Positions 1 to 6,099 of a stretch of 10,821 nt of DNA are shown piece after piece. A program made the position numbers and the translations under genes. The first letter of the stretch is position 1. The number at the start of each line of letters is the position of its first letter. Below the pieces are notes generated by a model. The model ran no database searches. It was given only the letters and a program-made list of their open reading frames with translations, and was not told where the DNA came from. This DNA comes from Bacteroidota bacterium (GTDB taxonomy: Bacteria; Bacteroidota; Bacteroidia; Flavobacteriales; Weeksellaceae), in the NCBI GenBank assembly GCA_023411265.1, contig JAEYOX010000105.1, positions 1-10,821 on the forward strand. The letters are read 5' to 3'.

Positions 1-50
1 TTGCCACGCTGGAATTCTAATGAAAACCTGATATATCTCAACATAGAAGT

Positions 51-1130
51 ATGATTGTCAATAAAATATCCCTTATTCATTTTAAAAATCATTCGGAAAA
101 ATCATTTGAATTTTCTCCTCAGATCAATTGTTTCGTGGGCAACAACGGCGCAGGAAAAACCAATGTTCTGGATGCGATTCATTATCTATCGGTAGGAAAA
201 AGTTTTTTGGGAAACACGGATGTCAGCAATATCCTGTTCGGAGAAGATTTTTTTTCCATCGAAGCGGAAATTCATGACGGAGAAAAAGAAAACATCATCC
301 GGATTCAGCAGCCGAAGGATTATAAAAAATCCATTAAAAAAAATAATAAGGCCTATGAGAGAATCGCGGATCATGTCGGGTTTCTGCCCAGCGTGATTAT
401 TTCGCCTTATGATTCAAACCTGATTTCCGATTCCGGAGAAAGCCGCCGGAAATTCCTGGATTCCATGATTTCGCAAACCGATACGGAGTATCTGTACAGT
501 ATTATTCAATATCAAAAAATACTGAAACAGCGAAATGCGCTGCTGAAATATTTTCAGAAAAACAGATCCTTCGATGCTGATTCTCTCGAGATTTATGATG
601 AACCATTACAGCGTTTTGCCGATATCATTTATGAAAAAAGGAAAGCATTTGTGTCCCATCTCACTCCCGTGGTTCAGGAGTTTTACCACATTATTTCCGG
701 AGCCCGCGAGACGGTTGCTGTGGAATATAATTCTGATCTTCTGAAAATTCCGATGCCGGAACTTCTGAAAAACAACCTGAGCAAAGACCGGCAACTTTCT
801 TATACTTCAGCAGGAATTCACAAGGATGATCTTCTTTTTACCATGAACGGCAGACTGATAAAAAAAACAGGCTCTCAGGGTCAGCAGAAATCGTTCTTAA
901 TTTCTCTGAAACTGGCGCAGATTAAAAGAATAAAAGAACTTACGGGGAAAAACCCTATTCTTCTGCTGGATGATATTTTTGATAAGCTGGATGACGATAG
1001 AGTGTCACAACTCATTCAACTGATGAATCAGGAGAATTTCGGACAAATGTTCATTACTGATACACACCGCGAACGCACTGAAAATGTGGTCAAAAGAATT
1101 AACGAAAAAAGCAAGATTTTCGAAATATAA
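51..1130 (+). CDS. recF: DNA replication/repair protein RecF
   Basis: RecF is a cytosolic SMC-like ATPase that binds single/double-strand DNA junctions at gaps and, with RecO and RecR, helps load RecA. The 359 residues match the usual family length and all diagnostic motifs are present. These are an N-terminal strand followed by the Walker A loop GNNGAGKT (residues 30-37), the family-typical TSAGIHKDDLLF stretch before the signature, an ABC-type signature SQGQQKS (275-281), and Walker B ILLLDD (303-308) followed by the D-loop-like FDKLDDDR. The ATG at 51 overlaps the TGA of a short upstream frame (ATGA), and no promoter is visible in the 50 bases before it, so it is probably read from an upstream gene outside the window. 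It converges on a minus-strand gene 22 bases downstream. Confidence 0.97.
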   Translation: MIVNKISLIHFKNHSEKSFEFSPQINCFVGNNGAGKTNVLDAIHYLSVGKSFLGNTDVSNILFGEDFFSIEAEIHDGEKENIIRIQQPKDYKKSIKKNNKAYERIADHVGFLPSVIISPYDSNLISDSGESRRKFLDSMISQTDTEYLYSIIQYQKILKQRNALLKYFQKNRSFDADSLEIYDEPLQRFADIIYEKRKAFVSHLTPVVQEFYHIISGARETVAVEYNSDLLKIPMPELLKNNLSKDRQLSYTSAGIHKDDLLFTMNGRLIKKTGSQGQQKSFLISLKLAQIKRIKELTGKNPILLLDDIFDKLDDDRVSQLIQLMNQENFGQMFITDTHRERTENVVKRINEKSKIFEI

Positions 1131-1152
1131 AACCTGAAATTAGGGTCTTAGT

Positions 1153-1608
1153 TTATTTTTTTAATTCGGATTCATAGATTGCAATCCAGTCCTGCACCGT
1201 CATTTTCTGCATTAATTCTCCAATGAGTTCAAAAGGAATATCTTCCGTTTTTTTGAAACGGATGCAGCTTTTTCCCATGTCCAGTTTCCGTTTGCTGTGT
1301 TTCGGATATTCATCTGTGAACCATTTCAACAGTTGGGGATCAGAATAAATTCCCATGTGATAAAGATTCACTGAATTTTTCTGCGAAGCAATTCCCGCGA
1401 AAGGCAATGGTTCTTCAGGCTTGCAGTGGTAGCCGGCAGGATACAGCGAATGCGGGACCACATATCCTAAACCGCCATAACTGACGGCCGCTTCAAAGCC
1501 TTCGGGAAGGTTTTTGAAAATGGTTTCGTGCAATTTATTGAAGGCTTCTGCCCTTTCTTCCGGCACATTGGCCAGAATTTCTTTTACAGTAGTTCCGTTC
1601 GCTTTCAT
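1153..1608 (-). CDS. DUF1801 domain protein (YdhG-like)
   Basis: A 151-residue DUF1801 protein of unknown biochemical function; the fold is related to the frataxin-like/YdhG group. Family-typical segments are visible: AVSYGGLGYVVP (about 41-52), the core PLPFAGIASQKNSVNLYHMGIY (about 68-88), and KLDMGKSCIRFKKTEDIPFELI (about 108-129). It lacks a signal peptide or membrane segment, so it should be cytosolic. The ATG at 1608 lies one base after the stop of the preceding minus-strand gene, so the two are probably translated from one mRNA. It is the last gene of a three-gene minus-strand unit that begins with a DNA alkylation repair protein. A role in stress or repair is only suggested by those neighbours. 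Assignment to DUF1801 is firm, function unknown. Confidence 0.9.
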   Translation of the reverse strand: MKANGTTVKEILANVPEERAEAFNKLHETIFKNLPEGFEAAVSYGGLGYVVPHSLYPAGYHCKPEEPLPFAGIASQKNSVNLYHMGIYSDPQLLKWFTDEYPKHSKRKLDMGKSCIRFKKTEDIPFELIGELMQKMTVQDWIAIYESELKK

Positions 1609-1609
1609 T

Positions 1610-1951
1610 TTATGATTTTTTTGTCAGTATTTTAATCCATTCGGCTAACAATTCGGGATTGATGTCTGATGTACTTTTTAATTTGATATGACGCATTGTT
1701 TTCCCTGTACCCTGTAATATTCCGTCCGGATCGTTCAGCCGTTCAAAACCATTGTAAAACCCAAAGTTTAGATGGTTTTTATTCACCTGAAAATATGCAA
1801 AATCCTTATCGGATTTAAAAATTGGCCGGCTCCATTTGAATTCTTCCGTTACATTTTCTCCATTTTCATGAATTAATTTCCGAAGAACCTCCATCATTTC
1901 TTTTTGGCTTTGCGGAGCGCTAGTGATATATTCTGTTACCAGTTGGTTCAT
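1610..1951 (-). CDS. DUF1801 domain protein (short form)
   Basis: A second, shorter DUF1801-type protein, not obviously a copy of its neighbour. Recognisable parts are the N-terminal helices (TEYITSAPQSQKEMMEVLRKLIHE), FKWSRPIFKSDKDFAYFQVNKNHLNFGFYNG in the middle, and the C-terminal IKLKSTSDINPELLAEWIK. I chose the ATG at 1951 (113 aa), which lies 7 bases after the stop of the upstream alkylation-repair gene and is preceded by AGAG. A TTG at 1969 would add six residues (MKSKEI) and overlap that gene by 11 bases; TTG starts are uncommon in this group, so I prefer the ATG. It is probably cytosolic, with function unknown, and likely co-transcribed with both neighbours. Confidence 0.87.
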   Translation of the reverse strand: MNQLVTEYITSAPQSQKEMMEVLRKLIHENGENVTEEFKWSRPIFKSDKDFAYFQVNKNHLNFGFYNGFERLNDPDGILQGTGKTMRHIKLKSTSDINPELLAEWIKILTKKS

Positions 1952-1958
1952 GATCTCT

Positions 1959-2606
1959 TTACTTTTCAACTTTCGCTACCTGCATGGCGATGTATTTCAG
2001 TAAATAATTGGGTGTACAGTTTTTTGCTACCATTTCATCTTTGTACAGGCCCGTATTTTCGCCGATTGCAATGCATCTTGCCCGGAATTCTTTCTGAAAA
2101 ATACCAATCTGTGCAGCGGTGAAATTCATTGCCCATTGTACTTCAGGTTCTTCAGCAACAATGTTTTCCTCAATATTTTTCAGAAGATATTCACTATTGG
2201 GCGGCGGCGTTTGACCGACCCAACGCAGTCGTCCCTGATAATACCAAAATATTCTTCTGAGCAAAGAAGAGGGATGATTTTCCCATCCTTCCATCAATGC
2301 TATGGTTTTTTTGTCTTTTGAAAGTTGATTGGCCATCAGCCAATCAATAAGATGGTTCTGTTCTTCTTTCGGATGTTGTTCCATATCCTGCACCAGACCG
2401 TCGATCGTTTCCTGAGTAAGCAGTTTTTTGTCCATGATGAGAATGGCCAACTGTCGGGCAAAGAAATGCCCAGAGCTCCAAAGTTCCATCGCCAGAGTAT
2501 GATCTTTTTTGATGTCTTTAGCTATTTTCCTCAGATCTCCCAGTTTGGTTTGCGGTAATTTGACCTGATCCAGAATCGTTTGTGTTTTTGAAGAGATTTT
2601 CAACAT
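1959..2606 (-). CDS. DNA alkylation repair protein (AlkD-like, HEAT repeats)
   Basis: A 215-residue all-helical protein of the PF08713 DNA alkylation repair family, whose studied members (AlkD) are HEAT-repeat glycosylases that remove bulky or cationic N-alkylated bases. Family features seen are KLGDLRKIAKDIKKDHTLAMELWSSGHFFARQLAILIMD (about 21-59), a WLM helix near 89, LLRRIFWYYQGRLRW (115-129), and EEPEVQWAMNFTAAQIGIF (152-170). The last part, GLYKDEMVAKNCTPNYLLKYI, is typical of a Bacteroidota subgroup. I did not align the catalytic aromatic and acidic residues of AlkD, so activity is inferred from family only. It is the first gene of a three-gene minus-strand unit. A consensus -7 element (TACTTTTG) ends only four bases upstream of the ATG, which suggests a leaderless or nearly leaderless mRNA. 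Confidence 0.88.
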   Translation of the reverse strand: MLKISSKTQTILDQVKLPQTKLGDLRKIAKDIKKDHTLAMELWSSGHFFARQLAILIMDKKLLTQETIDGLVQDMEQHPKEEQNHLIDWLMANQLSKDKKTIALMEGWENHPSSLLRRIFWYYQGRLRWVGQTPPPNSEYLLKNIEENIVAEEPEVQWAMNFTAAQIGIFQKEFRARCIAIGENTGLYKDEMVAKNCTPNYLLKYIAMQVAKVEK

Positions 2607-2610
2607 TGGA

Positions 2611-2618
2611 CAAAAGTA
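2611..2618 (-). promoter_or_regulatory. -7 promoter element for the alkylation-repair unit
   Basis: Read on the minus strand, TACTTTTG exactly fits the Bacteroidota -7 consensus TAnnTTTG. It sits directly before the first gene of the three-gene minus unit, with only TCCA between it and the ATG. I see no convincing TTTG at the -33 distance, so this is a half-supported promoter. Confidence 0.4.
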
Positions 2619-2648
2619 ATAAAGTTTCCAGAGATTTCATGCATCCTG

Positions 2649-2678
2649 TTTCTTTCTGAAATAAAATCCTCAACTTTG
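2649..2678 (+). promoter_or_regulatory. possible promoter of the DUF721 gene
   Basis: TTTC at 2649-2652, an 18-base gap, then CAACTTTG at 2671-2678 gives a near-consensus Bacteroidota promoter (TTTG / TAnnTTTG) with one mismatch in each box. It would place the transcription start about 35 bases before the ATG of the DUF721 gene. It lies in the short divergent region shared with the alkylation-repair gene. Confidence 0.35.
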
Positions 2679-2720
2679 TAATTCGGAAAATATTGATGAA
2701 TTAAAAAGCAAAGAACTACA

Positions 2721-3011
2721 ATGAAAAAAAAGCGCGAATTTCAATCCTCTGACTTGGTAAAAGCATTTGCCAAAATCCATGGTTTCGAGGATAAACTTCT
2801 GGCTTTTGAAGTGAAAGATTATTTGGAAAACTATCTGGACAGCAGTCTTTTTAAGGAAATCATCAGTATCAATATTCGTAATAAAATCCTTGAAATAAAG
2901 ATTGCTTCTCCCTTGTTAAAAAACGATTTCAGAATGCGGAAAACCTTCTTCCTGAAGAAATTTCAGCAGGAATTTGGCGAGCAGCACATTTCCGATCTTC
3001 AGATTTTATAA
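2721..3011 (+). CDS. DUF721 domain protein (DciA-like)
   Basis: A small basic protein of 96 residues in the DUF721 family, whose better-studied relative DciA helps place the replicative helicase DnaB in bacteria that lack DnaC. This function is taken from the family and is not shown for this short Bacteroidota form. Visible features are an N-terminal KKKREFQSSDLVKAFAKIHGFEDKL segment, then an alternating-strand core (IISINIRNKILEIKIASPLLKNDFRMRK, about 47-74) with the A-S-P-L-L-K-N motif typical of the family, then a helix ending FGEQHI. DUF721 genes commonly lie next to recF in this phylum; here a minus-strand three-gene unit separates them. It converges on mtgA, with only 7 bases between the two stop codons. 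Confidence 0.85.
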   Translation: MKKKREFQSSDLVKAFAKIHGFEDKLLAFEVKDYLENYLDSSLFKEIISINIRNKILEIKIASPLLKNDFRMRKTFFLKKFQQEFGEQHISDLQIL

Positions 3012-3018
3012 GTGATTT

Positions 3019-3663
3019 TTAAGGCAAACGAACATTGTTCATCTGTCTCAAGATCCAGCTGTGTCTTTTTCTGAGATAGGAAGACGGATTATTGGGGTCA
3101 TATTTCTTTGGGTTCGGGAGAATGGCGGCAATCCACGCAGCTTCACTTTTGGTGAGGTTTTTAGCACTTTTTCCGAAATAATATTGTGAGGCCGCTTCCA
3201 CTCCGAAAACCCCCTGTCCCATTTCTATGGAATTCAGATACCTTTCAAGTATGACTTCTTTGCCCCAAATCAGTTCAATAATAAATGTATAAATGGTTTC
3301 TAGGCCCTTTCTGAACCAGCTTCTGTCCTGCCACAGAAAAACATTTTTAGCCGTTTGTTGGGAAATAGTGCTGCCGCCTTTTATTTTTTTTCCTTTTTCG
3401 TTGTCTCGGTATGCTTTTTCAATCGCCTGATAATCAAATCCATTATGAGTAAAAAACTTTTGATCTTCGGCTGCGATGACTGCTTTTTTAACATGGGAGC
3501 TCATTTCATCATAATCCACGTAATCTCGCTCCAGCTTGCCAAAATTCAGAAATTCGGAGATTTGAGTGATGGTAACAGGTGGGTTGAAAAATTTTCCCCA
3601 CAGTATAAAAGCAATATTGGCGAGGATAAGGATGAAAATGATTTTCCTGATTTTTTTAAACAT
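3019..3663 (-). CDS. mtgA: monofunctional peptidoglycan transglycosylase
   Basis: MtgA polymerises lipid II into glycan strands at the outer face of the inner membrane and lacks the transpeptidase domain of bifunctional PBPs. The 214 residues fit a stand-alone GT51 domain. There is one N-terminal membrane anchor (about residues 7-25, IIFILILANIAFILWGKFF). The catalytic-Glu motif AAEDQKFF has Glu66, and GGSTISQQTAKN (96-107), RKGLETIYT (118-126) and KEVILERYLNSIEMGQGVFGVEAAS (135-159, containing the second key Glu region) follow. A further motif is EAAWIAAILPNPKKYDP. All GT51 signature blocks are present, so it should be active. It lies 37 bases downstream of a co-directional lipoprotein gene but has its own consensus promoter reaching into the end of that gene. 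Confidence 0.96.
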   Translation of the reverse strand: MFKKIRKIIFILILANIAFILWGKFFNPPVTITQISEFLNFGKLERDYVDYDEMSSHVKKAVIAAEDQKFFTHNGFDYQAIEKAYRDNEKGKKIKGGSTISQQTAKNVFLWQDRSWFRKGLETIYTFIIELIWGKEVILERYLNSIEMGQGVFGVEAASQYYFGKSAKNLTKSEAAWIAAILPNPKKYDPNNPSSYLRKRHSWILRQMNNVRLP

Positions 3664-3688
3664 GCCGAAGGTTACAAATTTTGAATTG

Positions 3689-3719
3689 CAAAAGTATCTT
3701 TTATTTTAGTTCCTTCAAA
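3689..3719 (-). promoter_or_regulatory. consensus promoter of mtgA
   Basis: On the minus strand TTTG (3719-3716), exactly 19 bases, then TACTTTTG (3696-3689) matches the Bacteroidota housekeeping sigma consensus at both boxes and in spacing. The -33 box lies inside the last codons of the upstream lipoprotein gene. The start of transcription would be about 20 bases before the mtgA ATG. Confidence 0.75.
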
Positions 3720-4744
3720 TAGGTTAATGAATAATCAGGAAGAAGCTGCGGATGAAAAATCCTGATATAATCCTTCAGCACGAGATCGGCACGCACTACG
3801 CCGCTTTCAAAATAATCGTTTGATTTTCCCTGTTCCCGGGCTGTTACGGCATATATTTTCCCGTTTTGAAATACCTTCATTCTGGCGTAATTCGGATTGA
3901 CGGACAATAACGAATTTTTGTTGCGGTGATTTCCTGCGTTCATCCAGAAGCGGGCGTTTTCGGATTTTGCAAATACCTCTTCAAAACTCATGGGAATGGC
4001 TTTTTCATCCAGATTTCCTTTCAGAATATATTCTGCTCCTGCATCTTCCAGCAACTTCGCAAAAGCGGTTTTTCCGCCCGGCATAAACCATTGCCCACCG
4101 TACATTTCATTGGAGATAACCAAAGGTTTTGTTTCATTTTCCACCAGGTTTTTCAGCGAATCATAGGATGTTTTTATTGCCTTAAATTGAGCTGCAGACT
4201 TTTCCTCTTTCCCGAAAAGCCTGCCGAAAACCAGAAGATATTTCGATTTTTCCAGAGGGTCATTTTCCAGATACTCATCGAGAAAGATCACTTCTATTCC
4301 GTTTTTTTTCAGGAGTTCATACGTATTTCCGAACGTCGCAATATAATTGGTGAATACTGCATCCGGCTTCAGAGCAAGTATTTTTTCAATATTATATTTT
4401 TGCTCATTTCCGACATCCTCGATTATTCCGTTTTGAATCAGTTTCTTCACTTTTTCGGAATAAATATACTCCGGACTGGAAACGCCGGCAATGCTTTCTT
4501 CCAACCCCAGTTCTGTAAAATATCCCACCAGACTTGCGTTCAGGAGCACTACTTTTTTGTAAGGAAGTGTAGAATCGGAGATTTCATAATTAAACTTCCC
4601 TGACTTCAGTTTCAAAATTCCTCCGTTTTGCTGATAACGAACCCTTTCTGATATGTTTTGCCCGGAGATGGTCAGTTGCTGCGATTCTTTTTTACATGAA
4701 ATTAAAAATAAAATGGCAAGAAGCGTGAAGAAAGTGGTTTTCAT
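3701..4744 (-). CDS. ABC importer substrate-binding lipoprotein (Fe/haem/cobalamin type)
   Basis: A 347-residue periplasmic-binding protein of the PF01497 (Peripla_BP_2, BtuF/FepB-like) class, which delivers iron-siderophore, haem or cobalamin to an ABC importer. The N-terminus MKTTFFTLLAILFLISCKK is a lipoprotein signal with lipobox LISC, so Cys17 would be lipidated. Class features are VVLLNASLVGYFTELGLEESIAGVSSPEYIYS (about 65-96), IEDVGNEQKYNIEKILALKPDAVFT (108-132), a connecting helix around FGRLFGKEEKSAAQFKAIKTSYDSL, FMPGGKTAFAKLLEDAGAEYI, and IPMSFEEVFAKSENARFWMNAG near the C-terminal lobe. No permease or ATPase gene is adjacent, so the ligand cannot be set; an orphan binding protein working with a distant transporter is likely. 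A weak promoter overlaps that of the divergent tRNA. Confidence 0.87.
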   Translation of the reverse strand: MKTTFFTLLAILFLISCKKESQQLTISGQNISERVRYQQNGGILKLKSGKFNYEISDSTLPYKKVVLLNASLVGYFTELGLEESIAGVSSPEYIYSEKVKKLIQNGIIEDVGNEQKYNIEKILALKPDAVFTNYIATFGNTYELLKKNGIEVIFLDEYLENDPLEKSKYLLVFGRLFGKEEKSAAQFKAIKTSYDSLKNLVENETKPLVISNEMYGGQWFMPGGKTAFAKLLEDAGAEYILKGNLDEKAIPMSFEEVFAKSENARFWMNAGNHRNKNSLLSVNPNYARMKVFQNGKIYAVTAREQGKSNDYFESGVVRADLVLKDYIRIFHPQLLPDYSLTYLKELK

Positions 4745-4745
4745 G

Positions 4746-4776
4746 TTTCAAAGAAACCAAAAAAGTGTTATATTTG
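4746..4776 (+). promoter_or_regulatory. promoter of the tRNA-Arg gene
   Basis: TTTC at 4746-4749, a 19-base spacer, then TATATTTG at 4769-4776 fits the Bacteroidota consensus (TTTG, N19, TAnnTTTG) with a perfect -7 box and one mismatch at -33. The -7 box ends 18 bases before the mature tRNA. On the other strand the same DNA holds a weaker promoter-like pair (TTTG at 4780-4777, 20 bases, TTTCTTTG at 4756-4749) facing the lipoprotein gene. Confidence 0.65.
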
Positions 4777-4794
4777 CAAACCGTAAAATGAAAT

Positions 4795-4868
4795 GGACGC
4801 GTAGCTCAATTGGATAGAGCGTCAGATTACGGCTCTGAAGGTTGAGGGTTCGACTCCTTCCGCGTTCA
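4795..4868 (+). tRNA. tRNA-Arg (anticodon ACG)
   Basis: A 74-base cloverleaf can be folded by hand. The acceptor is GGACGCG / CGCGTTC (one G-U pair) with discriminator A at 4868. The D arm is GCTC (4804-4807) / GAGC (4817-4820), and the anticodon stem is TCAGA (4822-4826) / TCTGA (4834-4838). The loop TTACGGC has anticodon ACG at 4829-4831, a five-base variable loop follows, and the T arm is GAGGG / CCTTC around TTCGACT. ACG reads the CGN arginine box after A34 is converted to inosine by TadA. The CCA end is not fully encoded (the next bases are CAT). It is transcribed alone: its own promoter lies upstream and a terminator begins five bases after the discriminator. Confidence 0.97.
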
Positions 4869-4872
4869 CATC

Positions 4873-4903
4873 AAGAGATACCGATGGCGGTGTCTCTTTT
4901 TTT
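4873..4903 (+). terminator. Rho-independent terminator after tRNA-Arg
   Basis: AGAGATACCG (4874-4883) pairs with CGGTGTCTCT (4888-4897) around the loop ATGG, a ten-pair stem with one G-U, followed directly by a run of T to 4903. This is a textbook intrinsic terminator for the tRNA transcript. Confidence 0.93.
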
Positions 4904-5052
4904 GTGCATTGAAATGGTGAATCGAAATTGGTAAACTGCTCAGTGCGCTGTATACTGTGTTTTTTTCTATGCATCAAAGGAAAAGTTGTTTCCGGATCAC
5001 TTTAACCAGAGAATTAAGTGAGAATTTCTTTCCATAGAATAACATGTGTTAG

Positions 5053-5217
5053 AGACCGTTGTACTATTTTTGTACTATTATATTGAACGGACGAACAACT
5101 GGAAAACTAACAAAGATCACAATAACTACTGTTGGAGAAGATTTAGTGTATAACTACAGAACTAATACTGTAGCTATTAAAACTATTGAGTTTGAGATCA
5201 ACCAGAAATCAACATAA
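5053..5217 (+). pseudogene. possible C-terminal gene remnant
   Basis: An open frame of 54 codons between an upstream TAG (5050-5052) and a TAA at 5215-5217, without an ATG; a TTG at 5083 is the only usual start codon of any note. The last 45 residues alternate hydrophobic and polar in a beta-strand pattern (KLTKITITTV, AIKTIEFEI) and end in a natural-looking EINQKST. I do not recognise the family. The frame could be chance in AT-rich DNA. Confidence 0.22.
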
Positions 5218-5232
5218 AAGTAGACCACTTAC
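5216..5232 (+). repeat. 17-nt direct repeat, left copy
   Basis: AAAAGTAGACCACTTAC here and AAAAATAGACCACTTAC at 10600-10616 agree at 16 of 17 positions and have the same orientation. The two copies bracket the accessory block. On the minus strand the core reads GTAAGTGGTCTA, which resembles from memory the GTGGTC-containing end repeats of some IS21-family elements; this resemblance is unverified. Confidence 0.55.
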
Positions 5233-5256
5233 CAACGCAATAAACAATAATTACCA

Positions 5257-6099
5257 ATGAATATTTATCTAATCCTTTTATTCTTAGCCTTTCCGACAAC
5301 GCTAACTTTTGGACAGAAATCACCGGAGGTACAAACGAGTGTAGCTAAACCTTTCTGCCTTGGTGAAATTAATGAAATCTATTCAGAAGAACTGAACGAA
5401 AAAAGGATATTGAACATCTATCTGCCAGAAGGTTACCACCCGAAAGACACCATACATTATCCGGTTATTTATTTGCTTGATGGCTCGGCTGATGAAGACT
5501 TTATTCATATCGTAGGTCTTGTGCAGTTTAATAGTTTTGAATGGGTCAATCACGTTCCCAAATCAATAGTCGTGGGTATCGCAACAGTGGACAGAAGAAG
5601 AGATTTCACTTTCCCTACAACGGTGGTAGAAGATAAAATTACAAATCCCACTTCAGGGCATTCCGATAGGTTTATATCATTCATTGAAAAAGAGCTGCAG
5701 CCGTATATTCAGGAAAAGTATAAGACGAATTCATCCAAAACCATTATCGGGCAATCGTTAGGTGGGCTTTTAGCAACTGAAATTCTGTTTAAAAAAACGG
5801 AACTATTCAACAAGTATATCATTATAAGCCCTAGTTTGTGGTGGGATAATGGGTCATTGTTGAACCAGCACCTTACTTCTTTTGAGCAAAAAGACATTTA
5901 TATCGGAGTTGGTAAAGAGGGATTAGCTCCCACTAAAATTCCCCGTGTTATGGAAGTCGATGCAAATGTTTTAGCCGACAAAATTAAAGAGATGAAAAAC
6001 AGAAATGTACATGTTCATTTTGATTATCTGCCCCAAGAAAACCACGCGACGATAATGCATCAGGCTGTTTTTAATGCATTTAAATTGCTATACCGATAA
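5257..6099 (+). CDS. secreted alpha/beta-hydrolase, putative esterase (PF00756)
   Basis: A 280-residue exported esterase of the esterase-D / siderophore-hydrolase (IroE/BesA-like) fold. The N-terminus MNIYLILLFLAFPTTLTFGQ is a classical signal peptide, with cleavage likely after Gly19. Family landmarks follow in order: the strand motif RILNIYLPEGY (50-60), YPVIYLLDGSADEDF (68-82), the nucleophile elbow GQSLGG with Ser167 (165-170), SPSLWWDNG (191-199), and the catalytic-His motif PQENHATI with His263. The acidic member of the triad is not certain. It should act in the periplasm, or outside the cell, on an ester substrate; ferric-siderophore ester cleavage is one possibility in this family, acyl-drug hydrolysis another. 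It stands alone ahead of the MerR regulator, 284 bases apart, and its 5' region carries the 17-nt repeat. Confidence 0.88.
   Translation: MNIYLILLFLAFPTTLTFGQKSPEVQTSVAKPFCLGEINEIYSEELNEKRILNIYLPEGYHPKDTIHYPVIYLLDGSADEDFIHIVGLVQFNSFEWVNHVPKSIVVGIATVDRRRDFTFPTTVVEDKITNPTSGHSDRFISFIEKELQPYIQEKYKTNSSKTIIGQSLGGLLATEILFKKTELFNKYIIISPSLWWDNGSLLNQHLTSFEQKDIYIGVGKEGLAPTKIPRVMEVDANVLADKIKEMKNRNVHVHFDYLPQENHATIMHQAVFNAFKLLYR

Larger units (their letters stand above)
4904..5256. other. gene-poor junction between tRNA and accessory block
   Basis: About 350 bases with no full gene. From left to right it holds unremarkable AT-rich DNA to about 5052. Then come two direct copies of TGTACTATT (5060-5068 and 5071-5079) 11 bases apart, which enclose a -7-like TATTTTTG at 5065-5072. 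A plus-strand open frame from 5053 to 5217 has no ATG; its translation (LNGRTTGKLTKITITTVGED... to ...EINQKST) reads like a genuine beta-rich protein end. Last is the 17-nt motif at 5216-5232 that recurs at 10600-10616. The position just after a tRNA, a gene fragment and repeats together look like an old insertion scar. No integrase or transposase frame could be read. Confidence 0.5.

Noticed and set aside
1..54. Tail of a gene upstream of recF
   Set aside because: Two frames could end here (TAA at 18-20 or TGA at 52-54) and too few residues are present to choose or name one.
1131..1165. Terminator between recF and the DUF1801 gene
   Set aside because: CCTGAAATTAGG followed by a T-rich stretch gives a stem of only about three pairs, too weak to call.
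3355..3684. 109-codon open frame on plus
   Set aside because: Antisense to mtgA, whose catalytic motifs are intact; low-complexity Phe-rich start and no family features.
3926..4603. 225-codon open frame on plus
   Set aside because: Antisense to the importer lipoprotein, which has a lipobox and clear family motifs; the antisense translation is rich in Phe, Ile, Cys and His as expected of a shadow frame.
4849..4868. Copy of the tRNA 3' end as an att site at the far side of the block
   Set aside because: I looked near 10565-10720 and found only a short partial likeness (CACGCGTTG), not a convincing repeat of the tRNA end.
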